This document shows, in pieces, positions 24,091-37,098 of a stretch of DNA of 64,000 bases; position 1 is the stretch's first letter; each line of letters starts with the position of its first letter. The stretch covers positions 62,001 through 126,000 of the forward strand of contig JAVTVY010039164.1 in assembly GCA_036873755.1 (NCBI GenBank). Reading direction: 5' to 3'. The notes under the pieces were generated by a model. It saw nothing but the letters and a program-made list of their open reading frames with translations. It had not been told where the DNA came from and did no database searches. Source of the stretch: Hanleya hanleyi (lineage: Eukaryota; Mollusca; Polyplacophora; Lepidopleurida; Hanleyidae). Position numbers and translations under genes: made by a program.

Positions 24091-24189
24091 TTATACCACA
24101 ATGCCAGTGTTTCAATGTCCCATACATCGACCCCATGTCCAGAGTGCAAACAAGTGGTTCTTAACATGACATATGATAGGCTTTCCTGT

Positions 24190-25160
24190 AGAGCTTTTTA
24201 GTGTCCAGATGTCGTCAATTTTTCCCACCTCTCGCATATCGCTCCACTTTATTACCTGTACATGATAGGATTCTGCTGGTGGACTGTTAGTCCCCGAAGC
24301 CCTCCTTCTGTACATTACAACACATATAAGGGAAGTGGGAAAAGGTGCCGACATACTGACAGAGCCACATGGCTTCACAGTATAGTCTTCTGGTTAACCT
24401 ATTATAAAGCACATACCAAGCATCTAACGATTCGTGATATGTGTTGTATCTCAGGTACGCTTTTATTGTACCTGTTCACGTGGCAACTTGGATGACATGA
24501 CCACACGGCCCCTAGCACCGGCATAAGCGGTATTAGATACAAATCTAGAAAGCTATGATGGAAATGCTCTGACAACTCGTATACTGGTGATTGGTGAGCT
24601 GTGTCGCTGCAAATGACGGCATTGAAACACAAAAGACTAGTCTGTAAGGCCCGCTGTCGACCCAGCATCAATTTCCCACAAATGCCAACATGTCTGTATA
24701 GGGGGCGGGCCTCGGGGACGAAACGTCCACCAGCATGTCACGTGACAAATATATGTAGGTTTATTGTTTTGGTGGGGAATTTAAGCCGTACGACGTCGGG
24801 TATTACGGGTTAGTTTCTCTGGGTAGTCTTGCATTTACCAGGTTACCAAACGTTGACGCGTTTACTCCATCAGACGTCCACGATGCTCATCCATTAACAT
24901 CAGACGAGTTGCTTTAGCTGATCTGCCATCAGCTCCCGAGATAGCGTATCTAATTCCGCTTAAGCCGGTGCTAGGGACCGTGTGGATACTCCATAGTTCC
25001 CACATGAATAGCTGCAATAAAAGCGCGGCAGAGATACTAAGGCTACGGGTCTTAATGTTAGGTTCCCGGGGATGCTTTCCTGTAGAGTCATATGCTTGCT
25101 TTTTAGCCACCTGACGTCATTAATTTTTCCCACCTCTTGCATATCGGTCCAATTCAAAAA
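24190..25160 (+). repeat. 490-family repeat with an inserted Penelope-terminus repeat (24321-24735), unit 2
   Basis: Same structure as 17560-18560. Confidence 0.7.
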
Positions 25161-25165
25161 TCATA

Positions 25166-25889
25166 CCCGGCAAGATTCCCCAGGTTGCCGGCGAACCTAT
25201 AGCTGACTCCTGGACTATTTGCATATAAGAGGTATCCAATTTCAAAATATGTTCAGAGATCAACATTGTTGCAACTCACAACTCATAATTTGTCCGTCAG
25301 AAGGCTATAGTCAATTAGATCATGCCTCATATGATACAGACAGTGAAATTGTTTTTGGCGAATATCCCATTCGGCTATATATTTCATTACCATTTTAACA
25401 ACATTTTGTATTGTCTGTCACCAAATAATTGTGACATGCAGTGATGTGTCTTCACTAAAAGGCGGCCAGTGGAAGATTTACAGAAAGCGAAAGATAAACA
25501 CCAACATTTCTGGAAATATTCAGAAAAAGAAAGAGAACGTTCAATGTCAGATACCAGAGATTTAAACTAACCGGTAGTCTAAATATAACCGAACGAGCCT
25601 TCATATTTTACATTCAAAATTTTGGAACCACTAGAACACTGGATTCACCTTCCAAAAGGGCATGAGTAGAATCAAGCTATGTCAGAGTTCCGTTAGTTTT
25701 ATCATTGTTTTGGGCAACTTCTCCCATGCAGCAAATTTCTATACAATTATAAGTTATGGGAAGCGTGATGAATCGATCTTAGGTAGTGATTGAGACGTGA
25801 GTATGAAATGTATTATCACTTGTTACAGGTAGAAGAAATCATTCATAAACAACTAACCTACCAGATATTTTTAAAATCCACCCTGCGCT
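25166..25889. other. Downstream flank of terminal exon copy B; no gene seen
   Basis: Near-identical to 18561-19284. Confidence 0.4.
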
Positions 25890-26890
25890 TTACTGAAGTG
25901 GTACCTGAGCTTGTCGAAAACATATGATATAAATAAAGTTGACAGCTTCGCAAATGGTGACAACTACAGTTAAACAAAACAGTAATATAAATATCCAGAG
26001 AAAACAGGAACTACCACGACAAAATGTATCTCCCAGTTTCTGCTGAGAATGAGCATCATCATACAAGAGTCCTACCATGGCCTGTATCATTAAAGTTAGC
26101 ATGACGGCAATTGCGTTGAACATTGCTGTGATAATGGTTAGGCAATGAACACCAAATTCAGCTGATAGCATTATCACTGGTAACAATATTCCCCCACCCA
26201 TGCAGATTCCATAGCAAACAGTGATAACATACACTGTCACGCAATTAAGATTGAAGGATCCAATAGCCATTGCACACAAGGACGAGAAATAGCAAAAGAA
26301 AAGTAGGTAAAATCCACAGGTCATTGAACGATAATGGTCGTATATGACACCAAACAAAATTCTACCTCCAACTAATGGTATTGTTATCACATACACTAGG
26401 TTTAGTGGTTGCTCTAGGTTTACAGATTCCGCCAGTGTGGTTACATTATTCATAAATGTAAATGCGCCAGAATAGAACAAAACAGATGGCCAAAAGAGTA
26501 AATGAAAGTACATCGATTGAAATATTCTTCTGATAGACATCATGTTGTGAGGATCAGACTCTTTCCCAGTTTTTTCGATTGTATTTTCGACATCATTTCC
26601 TGATCCTGTGTCTGTTAACGGAATCTCCTCCGATCTTTCCTCCTTGGCATATGATTGATGAACAGTGAAACATATTGGAAGCAATATGGAGTTTATAATG
26701 GCTAATGTGAAGAAAAACAGATGCAGCTGTTGATTTTCCTGGAAACAACTCTGGTACAGAAAAGAATGGAAAATCTTTCCAAATCCGAGTGCTGCTAAGT
26801 AGAATCCCGTCACTTTTCCCACGTTCATGGTGTCGAAATTTGCAGCTCCAATGGTCAGAAAAGTCAAAAACACCATTTGGTTTCCCGAAG
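25890..26890 (-). CDS. MFS transporter, intact terminal exon (copy B)
   Basis: A 1001-nt exon. The acceptor ccctcag is at 26891-26893, the first two bases complete a phase-1 codon, and 333 codons including the stop follow. The protein part begins just before MVFLTFLTIGAANFDTMNVG, a loop plus TM block typical of nodulin-like MFS proteins (KVTGFYLAALGFGK). It has a hydrophilic central loop (KEERSEEIPLTDTGSG region), then six predicted hydrophobic helices (LLFWPSVLFYSGAF through FLWIFILLFCLTVVVTICEA), and ends RQAQVPLQ. The open frame extends upstream of the acceptor, but those codons are intron. It lacks a nearby exon 2, so expression would need splicing from exon 2 at 37 kb, skipping the terminal exon at 33 kb, or else it is a silent duplicate. 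The transported substrate cannot be inferred. Confidence 0.7.
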
Positions 26891-27090
26891 CTGAGGGACA
26901 ATGGAAAAAGTATGTAATAGCAAAATATCCTAAAAGGCTACGTCGGAAGACATATTGGCTCAAGCATTATAATTAAGTCTATTTGGCTGTATCTGTATGA
27001 AAATTCCCGGTATAAAATGGTTATCAAAACTAAACATTGTTGAATGTAGAATAAAAGCTGCATTGCGGAGAACTCAATACTAAAAATAAT

Positions 27091-27114
27091 AGAGAGAGAG
27101 AGAGAGAGAGAGAG
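27091..27114. repeat. (AG)n microsatellite, unit 2
   Basis: AG run in the same place as 20475-20496. Confidence 0.9.
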
Positions 27115-27172
27115 TTAAATTGATCGCTTCGTTATTGGATAATTAATTATAGTAATATTACACACAAGTTTT

Positions 27173-27382
27173 ATGAACCCTTGTACTCAAAATCCCCATG
27201 GTGTTCATTTGAACAAGCACAATGAAAGCGAGATACATATTCTCCAGAAAACGACTTTGCAACGAAAATCGTATGGATTAAGAATTTTGATTATCGATAT
27301 GGATTTGATATTCAAGGAACATCATGATGTCTTGCCCGCATCCTTGAAAACTGTTGAACCCTTCTCTCTCCAAGGAAACTAG
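27173..27382 (+). mobile_element. Penelope 3' UTR fragment (unit 2)
   Basis: Copy of 20555-20765. Confidence 0.6.
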
Positions 27383-29044
27383 CCTAGTTTTATGTATACT
27401 ATGATTGTTGTTGTTCTTCTTTTTTGAATTTTGTGCTTGTGCTTTATATGAATAAGGGTTTTGGATAATGGACGCGGAAATTCTTTAATGGACCACGGCT
27501 GAATATTGAATGACGGACTAAACGCTTGTATATTAAGGTAAAGGTCACTGTAGGAAAAAGTTTAGAATGAAAGAGTGATCCAGTGAGTGATACATTTTAG
27601 AAACGTATATTTTGGCCAATAGAGGACGCCGTCACTTTAACTCTTCAGCCCTGTTTTGCTGAATGAGCACTGTCACTTCATCTGTGACGTACCAGCGGCA
27701 GTAGATTCCAGGTAATTCGTGGAAATTATTTTGTGGGAGACGGCTTAACACTGAATGTGGGATGTGACGTCTGCATTCAGAAATATTGCAGATAACTTTA
27801 TCAAATTCATGACCTGCTATCGATCTTAAGTTTGGGAACTGGCCGAAACATACGAGTCGGCCTGCATAATGGTGTCTGTAAACTTTCGGGCTTCAGTTGT
27901 ACAAAATGGTCATTGCCGACATGGAGCAACCAGAACAGATGTTTTGAAATATGGGACGCGCTACTGAGGTGCTATTGTCAGTTAAATAATGGCAGACAAA
28001 TATCATGTAAGCACATTACATATCCCGGTCTATAGCTCATTCACTCGGCATCGCAGAACGTCACGACTTCAAACTCCTAGATGTGACGCACTTACCCATT
28101 TTAGCCTGCTGAATAGCTTTAAAACTTATCTCTTTTATTTCGAAAATAAAACACTATTGAGATCAACATTTCCTTCAACAACCAGTACATACGTAATTAA
28201 GTAGTGACCCACCTTGAGCGTCCACACCCAGGCGTCCATGTAAATACATTGAGATATAGTATAGATCTACACTGATATAGCGATCGGAATGAAATAGCTA
28301 TGGCAAACTCTCAATCTACAGGCTAAACTCTGAGCAGATCAAGCAAATCTTTAAACAATATGGTCGCATGATCAAACGTGGTGGTCGTATGGAGGAATTA
28401 ATTCGATTGCCTTAATAGAACCCCGCCAAACTAATTACCTGTTGAATAACGCTTGTTTGCACTTTGGGCACGTGTGAGTTTGTTATTTTGAGCCTATTAA
28501 ATTTTGGTAACCCTACCCTTCAATATTGAATGACTAAGATTGGGAGGTAATGTTATGGTTACATTTTTTCCAGTCTATTATTTCATTACACTGTAACATG
28601 TTTGGTATAATTCAAAACAGGAGCGATGCGAGTAATTTGTTTTGCTATTTTAACTATTTCTCCAAACAGATAAATGATTGAGTAAACTCTTTTCAAACTT
28701 TCTCGACATAGCTTATCATTATAGGTGTTTTGCATATTTTTTTTGTTGGAAGTATCATTCGCAAATTGAATTCTTTTGAAGCTCCTAGCTAGGTACCATC
28801 TAGAACATTTAATATCTACATTTTTGTGCTTTCTTCTTTTTATTTTCTACCATAACATCAAGGAATGTATATGTCAAGACCAATCGTCTTCATATCATAA
28901 TTTATTTGCGGAGATGGGCAACATCCTTCAGTCAAACTGTATCTAGCTGGAACAAAGGCCAAACAGATTAAGTGTGCCTAAATGTGTAATCGATTCAGTG
29001 CAAAAATGTCAGTGGTTGGCAATATCTTGACATAATTTGATAGT
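27383..29044. other. Intronic-type flank, no gene seen (unit 2)
   Basis: Copy of 20766-22429 with a few substitutions. Confidence 0.5.
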
Positions 29045-30155
29045 TCAACCTGTGAATATTTCAACACAAAGCGCTTTTGTCTTTTCCACACTTATTTTTA
29101 AACCTGATTATTTGTACAAAAAAGTTGTCATACAATGTAGGGCTTCTATTAATGTATCCCGGAACCGTCAGGAAGGAGCTGTGTATCATCAGTGTATTGA
29201 CTGACCTTATATTCTGTTTCATCTGTATTGATTCCTCGTATGTTTTTATGGTTTTCCACACTTCGGAACAGATTAAAAACAGTTACGGCGATATGGGGTC
29301 TCCTTGCCTACATCCACGCCCAACTTGACAGAATTGCGATATGTGATCATCCTGTATAATACTAGTTTGAATGTTTGAACAGAATGCCATTTTTGAATAA
29401 AACTTCATGCATGAAGTCCCATGAAATGGAATCGAACGCCTTCTCGAAGTCCATTAACAATAATAGTCCAGGTATTTCACGATTTTTACATTCGAACCTA
29501 AGATCGTAGATGAGGCGAATATTCTCACTAATATAGCGACCTGGGATGAAATCTTTCTGACCCTCATAAATAATGTTTTTAGTCTGTTTGCTATACATGC
29601 CGATTCCAATTTATAAGCTGCATTTAAAAAAAAATGCTCGGTCTCCCGTGCTTCATTAGATCTTTAGGTTTGTTTGGTTTCTGCAAATATGTTATCAAGC
29701 CCTCTGGCTGTGTGATCGAGAACTCCTTATGTGAAAACTGGAATTAATAAACCGAGCAACAAAGCAACCAACTTGTCGCCAAAACACTTTGAAAAATTCC
29801 ACTGGGATCCATCTACCCCTGGACTTCTATCATTATTTCATATTTTTCAATCCTTTGTCATCTTGGTATATTTTGTATATCTTTCTAGATTTCAGATACT
29901 GTTACTGTAAGTTTCTTCAACTTTAGATTTGCTAAGAATTCCGTTGTGTTTGTACTTTGTAAATCTTGTTTTTCGTATCATTTTCAATAGTATTATACCT
30001 ATTCAGCTAGAATATCGCGATGATTATACAGATTATCTCCCTTGTCTGTAGTGACTATTGATATCAGATTATTTGTGTTCTGCCTCTTGTCCATTGCCAG
30101 AAAAGTATTTTGTTGATTTTTCTCCCTCCACTCATCCACCTTTAGAGCGTATAAT
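29045..30155 (-). pseudogene. Tx1/L1-like LINE RT fragment (copy 3)
   Basis: Nearly identical to 22430-23540; the frame at 29598-29362 has the same motif A block (GLLLLMDFEKAFDSISWDF). Not functional. Confidence 0.7.
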
Positions 30156-30700
30156 TTTTAACAAAGTTGTTATATTATGACATTTGCTTGACGTCATTAA
30201 AACATCATAATCGCCCCGAACATGTTCAAATGTGATACAGTCATTTACTGCATTCTATACCATTTCCAAAAAGACCAAATATGCCATAGTTTTAAGTACT
30301 ATAGCTACTCGCATAGCGTTTTTACTAGCTATACCTCATTCCAAAAATTATGTTCTAGTGTTTAGAAATTTGACTGAATCACATTATGCTGACAGTCCCT
30401 CAATGTTTTCATGAAAATAAAAAATTATCTCTGATCATCAGAACGCATGCCCAACATATAAAGTGATTTGAGCAGAAATAATTTTTCATAACATTGTTCA
30501 TGAAGTTCAGAGGAGGGCGAAAATATTGTCACATTATTATGTCATTATGACGTCATCACCGCCTCGAACATGTACAAATATGTTATAGTCATTTAGTGCA
30601 TTATGTAACCTTTACAGAAATGTCAAATATTTCATATTTTGAATTATTATAACTATTTACGTGGTGATTTTCTATCAATTATCCCATTTCAGAAACTGAT
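30156..30700. repeat. ~351-bp tandem dimer (copy 3)
   Basis: Same dimer as 16936-17480. After 30443 it carries differences (gaacgcatgc, missing ttcta) not present in copies 1 and 2. Confidence 0.6.
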
Positions 30701-30794
30701 TTTTATACCACAATGCCAGTGTTTCAATGTCCCATACATCGACCCCATGTCCAGAGTGCAAACAAGTGGGTTTTAACATGACATATGATAGGCT

Positions 30795-31360
30795 TTCCTG
30801 TAGAGTCATATGGTTGCTTTTTAGTCGCCAGATATCGTAAATTTTTCCCACCTCTCGCATATCGCTCCAATTTATTACCTGTACATCGTAGGATTCTGCT
30901 GGTGGACTGTTAGTTCCCGAGACTCGCCCTCTGTACATGTCACTTGACAAATATATGTAGGTTTATTGTTTTGGTGGGGAATTTAAGCCGTACGATGTCT
31001 GACATTACGAGTTAGTTTCTCTGGGTATTCTTGCATTTACCAGGTTACCAACTGTTGAGGCGTTTACTCCTTCTGACGTCCACGATGCTCATCCATTAAC
31101 ATCAGAGGAGTTGTTTTAGCTGATCTGCCATCACAGCTCCCGAGGTAGCGTATCTAATTCCGCTTAAGCCGGTGCTAGGGACCGTGTGAATACTTCATAG
31201 TGCCCACATGAACAGCTGCAATAAAAGCGCGGTTGAGATACTAAGGCTACGGGTCTTAATGTTAGGTTCCCGGGGATGCTTTCCTGTAGAGTCATATGGA
31301 AGCTTTTTATCCACCTGACGTCGTTAATTTTTCCCACCTCTTGCATATCGGTCCAATTCA
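30795..31360 (+). repeat. 490-family repeat, uninterrupted (unit 3)
   Basis: Same family unit as 17560-18560 but without the Penelope-terminus insertion: ccctctgtacatgtcacttg is continuous at about 30926-30945. Confidence 0.7.
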
Positions 31361-32078
31361 AAAATCATACTCGGCAAGATTCCCCAGGTTGCCGGCGAAC
31401 CTATAGCTGACTCCTGGACTATTTGCATATAAGAGGTATCCAATTTCAAAATGTGTTCAGAGATCAACATTGTTGCAACTCACAACTCATAATTTGTCCG
31501 TCAGAAGGCTATAGTCAATTAGATCATGCCTCATATGATACAGACAGTGAAATTGTTTTTGGCGAATATCCCATTCGGCTATATATTTCATTACCATTTT
31601 AACAACATTTTGTATTGTGTCACCAAATAATTGTGACATGCAGTGATGTGTCTTCACTAAAAGGCGGCCAGTGGAAGATTTACAGAAAGCGAAAGATAAA
31701 CACCAACATTTCTGGAAATATTCAGAAAAGGAAAGAGAACGTTCAATGTCAGATACCAGAGATTTAAACTAACCGGTAGTCTAAATATAATCGAACTCAC
31801 CTTGATATTTTACATTCAAAATTTTGGAACCACTGGAACACTGGATTCACCTTGCAAGAGGGTATGAGTAGAATCAAGCTATGTCAGAGTTCATTGTTTT
31901 GGGCAACTTCTCCCATGCAGAAAATTTCTATACAATTATAAGTTATGGGAAGCGTGATGAATCGATCTTAGGTAGTGATTGAGACGTGAGTATGAAATGT
32001 ATTATCACTTGTTACAGGTAGAAGAAATCAATCATAAACAACTAACCTACCAGATATTTTTAAAATCCACCCTGCGCT
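31361..32078. other. Downstream flank of terminal exon copy C; no gene seen
   Basis: Diverged relative of 18561-19284, with small indels. Confidence 0.4.
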
Positions 32079-33079
32079 TTACTGAAGTGGTACCTGAGCT
32101 TGCCGAAAACATATGATATAAATAAAGTTGACAGCTTCGCAAATGGTGACAACTACATTTAAACAAAACAGTAATATAAATATCCAGAGAAAACAGGAAG
32201 CACCACGACAAAATTTATCTCCCACATTCTGCCGAGAATGAGCATCATCATACAAGAGTCCTACCATGGCCTGTATCATTAAAGTTAGCATGACGGCAAT
32301 TGCGTTGAACATTCCTGTAATAATGGTTAGGCAATGAACACCAAATTCAGCTGATAGCATTATCACTGGTAACAATATTCCCCCACCCATGCAGATTCCA
32401 TAGCAAACAGTGATAACATACACTGTCACGCAATTAAGATTGAAGGATCCAATAGCCATTGCACACAAGGACGAGAAGTAGCAAAAGAAAAGTAGGTCAA
32501 ATCCACAGGTTATTGAACGATAATGGTCGTATGTGACACCAAACAAAATTCTACCAGCAACTAATGGTATTGTTATTACATACACTAGGTTTAGTGGTTG
32601 CTCTAGGTTTACAGATTCCGCCAGTGTGGTTACATTATTCATAAACGTAAATGCGCCAGAATAGAACAAAATAGATGGCCAAATCAGTAGATGAAAGTAC
32701 ACCGATTGAAATATTCTTCTGATAGACTTCATGTTGTGAGGACCAGACTCTTTCCCAGTTTTTTCGATGGTATTTTCGACATCATTTTCTGACCTTGTGT
32801 CTGTTAACGGAATCTCCTCCGATCTTTCTTCCTTGGCATATGGTTGATGAACAGTGAAACATATTGGAAGCAATATGGAGTTTATAATGGCTAATGTGAA
32901 GAAAAACAGATGTAGCTCTTGGTTTTCCTGGAAACAACTGTGGTACAACAAAGAATGGAAAATCTTTCCAAATCCAAGTGCTGCTAAGTAGAATCCTGTC
33001 ACTTTTCCCGAGTTCATGGTATCGAAATTTTCAGCTCCAATGGTCAGAAAAGTGAGACGCGCCATTACGTTTCGCGAAG
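32079..33079 (-). CDS. MFS transporter, exon 3 (terminal exon, copy C)
   Basis: A 1001-nt terminal exon of the same family as copy B. The acceptor (ccctcag at 33080-33082) is followed by two bases that complete the codon left open by exon 2 (36856-37062), then 333 codons including the stop. Blocks: FLTIGAENFDTMNSGKVTGF (helix 4 region), FLYHSCF-type loop, a hydrophilic central loop of about 50 residues rich in E/D/K, then six hydrophobic segments. It differs from copy B by about a tenth of the residues, so it is the older copy and the only one adjacent to an exon 2. Joined with exons 1 and 2 it gives about 450 residues, the usual size of a 12-TM MFS carrier in the plasma membrane or an organelle membrane. 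Function beyond 'transporter' is not inferable. Confidence 0.75.
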
Positions 33080-33194
33080 CTGAGGGACAAATGGAAAAAG
33101 TATGTAATAGCAAACTATCCTGAAACGGTATCTCGGAAGACATATTGGTTGTATCTGTCAGGAAATTCCCCCTATAAAATACTATGAATAATAC

Positions 33195-33214
33195 AGAGAG
33201 AGAGAGAGAGAGAG
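33195..33214. repeat. (AG)n microsatellite, unit 3
   Basis: AG run in the same place as 20475-20496, inside intron 2. Confidence 0.85.
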
Positions 33215-33287
33215 TTAAATTGATCGCGTCGTTCAAAGACCATTTTGATTTGTTGGATAGTTAAACTTAGTAATATTACACGCAAGC

Positions 33288-33492
33288 GTTATGAACCCGT
33301 GTACTCAAAATCTTCATGGTGTTCATTTGAACAAGCACAAGCAAAGCGAGATACATTCTCCAGATAACGACTTTACGACAATAATCGTATGGATTGAATA
33401 TACTGATTATCGATACGAATTTGATATTTATGGAACATCATGTTGTCTTGCCCGCATCATTGCAAACTGTTGTGCGTTTGCAGGAAACTAAC
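33288..33492 (+). mobile_element. Penelope 3' UTR fragment (unit 3)
   Basis: Diverged relative of 20555-20765; lies in intron 2 of the transporter gene. Confidence 0.55.
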
Positions 33493-33699
33493 CTATGTTT
33501 ATGTATATTTTGATTGTTGCTCTTTTTTTTATTTGGTGCTAATGCTTTATATGAGATAGGTCTTTGGATTACGGACGCGAAAACTCCTTAATAGATGACA
33601 GCTGAATATTAAATGACGGACTAAACGTTTGTATATTAAGGGAAAGGTCACCCTGGGAAGAACTTTAAGATGAAAGAGTGATCCACCAGTGTCAACATA

Positions 33700-35775
33700 A
33701 ATACATGTATTTAAGGTAGACAGCTTTGTCGTCTATTTTCGATGTTTTACCTGTTTTTCCTGGTGTCTCTGTTTCCTAGGTTATCAGATGGATATTTCCT
33801 TTAAAAGATTAGTATGTTGCGCAGCAAAATCCATCCAAATTGACAAGTTTTCATAGATATTGTGATTATCTTCGAATAGTTACAACAGGAAAAATTTAAC
33901 TACTATTAGGATGATTTTCCTCCCTAAGCTACTCCCTATGTTTTCTGGTTTATCAAATGGTGCCTGGGTCTGTCCAGTTAGCATTGTCTAGACCTAAATA
34001 ATGCACACTAGCAATCTGTTTTTCTTCATATTACACATGAGTAGTTTGACTAACGTCACAGGACCTACGAAGTAGGGTTTGATATGATTTAAGTGTATAC
34101 CTTGACCTAAGATTGACCACTTCCATGATCGTAGGAGGCATAAAATCAATCTAATGGACTTATTTTTAATATTTATCGAAGAATATTTGACTATTTTCTG
34201 TGTGCAGCAGGTGGAGAGACTAAATGTTCACACTCGCATTGTGCTTCTTGAGGAAATCCATGCGGGCCGCAATTTTAGCATGGTTTAAGCCCACTGCGCA
34301 TTGGTTTTGCGCAATTTTTTCCCCCGGTTTTGCGTGTTTCCGGTTTCGCGGTAGTCGACCGGTGTCTCCACAAAATGCATGAATTAGTCACTAAATTTCA
34401 TCAAAAGTAGGTCAGCTCAGAACTTGCTGGTAACAGTCCCCTAATGCACGTTCATGCCAAAAATGAAGGCTCTAATGTCAACGGTTCTCCTTATTTTGCA
34501 GACGAAAGGATTCGGATGGACTGACTGACTGACTCACTCATTACCAGACCATTTGCAAATGAGAGCCTACTTGGTAGGAACAATTATGAATGAAAAAACA
34601 AATTATTCAAAAACACTATTACATGAGCAGTGTGACTAACGTCACAGGACCTACGAAGTACAGTAGGCATTAGGACTCGAACACGAACTGAACTCTTGGA
34701 AATCCCCACCCCCAGTTGAAATCCTGCCTATATTAAAATGGGCACTGATTTTCATCATAAATCACCAGAAATTTCCATCAAAAATAGGTCAGCTCAGAAC
34801 TTGTTGGTAACAGTCTCCTAATGCGCCTTCGTTCCAAAATAAATAACGATGACCGATTTAGTTTTACATTTTTTTTTAAGGAAACAGATTGAATAATATA
34901 AGTTCACTAGATTTCAAGCTTTACGTGTGAAAATACATCTACATCTCTTTAGTGGTTTTTAGTGCCCTTGTCCAGGATCAAAACAACTTTTTAAATCACA
35001 TTATTTTCCCAACAATACACCAATTTTTTATATATAGTACTATAGTATAGAAAGGTAGCATTTATGTAGTTTACGGTAATTCAACTCGAGACCAACACCT
35101 TTTATGCACAAGATAATAATGATTCTATGTGATTTTCCTGAGCATAACCGGTACAAAGACGAATAAATAGCGTCTCTACATCACGTTGTTATTTAGATAT
35201 ATGAGACAACACATTTTGGGTATCGGCAATCTGATGAATGTACTATTCCGGTTTCCTTGTTTCACATTATATTCTATGGCAGTTGATCGTTGATTTTCTT
35301 TATGATAACGTTAAACCACCTCAGCTTCGTTGTGCAAACAGCGCTGAATTTTTGAGGGTATATGCAGTAGGGTATTTTTAGCCGGAGTGTAACTGATAGG
35401 CCTACTCATTAAATGCGATAAAACGCTGGAGCAAAACGGACCACAGTTTTCTTGGCAATGATGACATACATAGTTTGGATGTGAAACAGGATAGCCTACA
35501 CGTTACAGGCTACAGCTTACATATATATAACAATATACTGAAGTGTTAATTATAAATCTAATTTTAATCAGAATTATTTCAGATCAGAACTTGCTGGTAA
35601 CAATGCCCTAATGCACGTTCATGCCAAAAATCAAGGTTCTAATGTCAACGGTTCTCCTTATTTTGCCGACGAAAGGATTCGGATGGACTGACTCACTCAC
35701 TCATTACCGGACAATTTGCGATCTGTAGCCTACTTCGTAGGAATTTACACATTAAATAATTGTTTGCAATATTTT
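33700..35775. repeat. ~2.1-kb insertion specific to unit 3, with internal repeats
   Basis: Units 1 and 2 run directly from the aaagagtgatcca region to tttagaaacgtatattttgg (20950-20990). Unit 3 has about 2.1 kb between these points. Inside, the segment starting cagaacttgctggtaacag with cattcgga-type continuation (gaaaggattcggatggactg and a gactgactgactcactcatt run) occurs at 34404-34580 and 35581-35735, with a partial copy at 34783-34840. The segment gactaacgtcacaggaccta occurs at 34048 and 34632. No coding sequence is recognised. Probably SINE/MITE-like insertions. Confidence 0.5.
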
Positions 35776-36855
35776 AACCGAGTAAGCAGCATTTAGAAAC
35801 GTATTTTGGCCAATATTGGGCGACATCACTCTTCAGCCCTGTGAGGCTGAATTATCGCTGTAACTTCATCTGTGACGTACCAGCGGCAATAGATTCCAGG
35901 TAGCTCGTAGAACTCATTTGTGGGTGACGGCTGAATGCTGAACGTCGGATGTGACGTCTGCACTCAGAAATATTGCCATAACTTTATCAAATTTATGACC
36001 TGCTATCGCTCGTTAAGTTTGGGAACTAGCCGAAACATACGAGTCGGCCTGCATAATGGTGCGTGTAAACTTTCGGTTTCCAGTTGTATAAAATGATGAT
36101 TGCCGACAGCAGCAACCAAAAGAGTCACCTTACTGAGATGTAATCATCAGTTAATGCGAGATATAATAGGACGACACGGGCAGACAAATGCCTTGTTAAC
36201 ACAATAAATATTCCAGTCTATAGCTCATTCGCTCGGCATCGCAGAACGTCCGCTATGACGTCAAACTCCTAGGTGTAATACACTTACCCATTTTAGCCTT
36301 TTTATATCCTTAAAACTTACCTCTTTTATTTGAAAACGAAAACACTATTTCCTTCAACAACCAGTACATACGTAATTAAGCAGCGACTAACCTTGAGCTT
36401 CCACATCCAGGCGTCCATATAAATACATTAAAATATAGTATAGATCTACACTGATATAGCAATCGGAATGAAAAAGCTATGGCAAACTCTCAATCTACAG
36501 GCTAAACTTGGAGGAGATCAGGCAAATCTTTAAACAACATGGTCGCATGATCAAACGTGGTGGTCGTATGAAGTGATTCGATTGCCTTAATAGAACCCCG
36601 CAAATTCCTCAATCCCAAAATCCACAACCCTACCACCAATGCCGCACTCTCAACCACATCTTGCAACTCCAACTTAGTCCTGATCTTACTCTTCATCTGG
36701 CCTGGCACCGGAGCCCCATTTTCCCACTACTTTTTGCTAAGTTTAAACGTTATGTTATATTAGAGATATTGAGCTGCCGATTTTTTGTACTATGAATCAC
36801 CATACTGCTATACTATGCCAAATTGTCCGTGGATCTATCGAATATATACACTTAC
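35776..36855. other. Intron 2 proximal part, no gene seen
   Basis: 35776-36600 corresponds to 20984-21820 in unit 1. From 36600 the sequence is unique to unit 3 and leads into the exon 2 donor site. Confidence 0.5.
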
Positions 36856-37062
36856 AGGCGATGAACTGAAAGAGGCACACCAAACTCGGCCATTCCGTGA
36901 AAAAGTCAGCATGGACCACAGACTGACCCAATAACAGTAAACCTGGTACTATTGTTAGGAAAGTCGCAGCGTACATTTTCTTGTAACCAATAACAGAGAT
37001 GAGTAGTGTCGCTGGAAACCCCATACCGAGGCCGGCGGTGTTCGCAGACGCCACAAACTCCA
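36856..37062 (-). CDS. MFS transporter, exon 2
   Basis: On the minus strand, ctttttcag precedes the exon and gtaagt follows it (RC of 36850-36855). The 207 nt start in phase 1, so the first two bases complete the last codon of exon 1, and end in phase 1, matching the exon 3 acceptor. Translation: (V)EFVASANTAGLGMGFPATL, then ISVIGYKKMYAATFLTIVPG and a second hydrophobic segment ending CLFQFIA. That is TM2, the MFS signature-like loop between TM2 and TM3 (G-Y-K-K in place of the usual D/R-rich motif), and TM3. No equivalent is found in units 1 or 2. The sequence agrees well with the nodulin-like MFS layout (…QTEVQLIASANN-type). Confidence 0.75.
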
Positions 37063-37098
37063 CTGAAAAAGAAATTGATAATAGAATTCTGAACATGA

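Larger units (their letters stand above)
23774..30388. repeat. Tandem segmental duplication, unit 2 (about 6.6 kb)
   Basis: Second copy of 17158-23773; same order of contents, with an intact transporter terminal exon. It differs from unit 1 by an 11-bp loss near 24193 (the ttcatatggtt stretch) and by retention of the 11 bp deleted in copy A. Confidence 0.85.

Noticed and set aside
17158..30388. The tandem duplication as pure assembly artefact
   Set aside because: The units differ by substitutions, separate 11-bp indels and microsatellite lengths, and a recombinant junction is visible, so real duplication is more likely, though only long reads can settle it.
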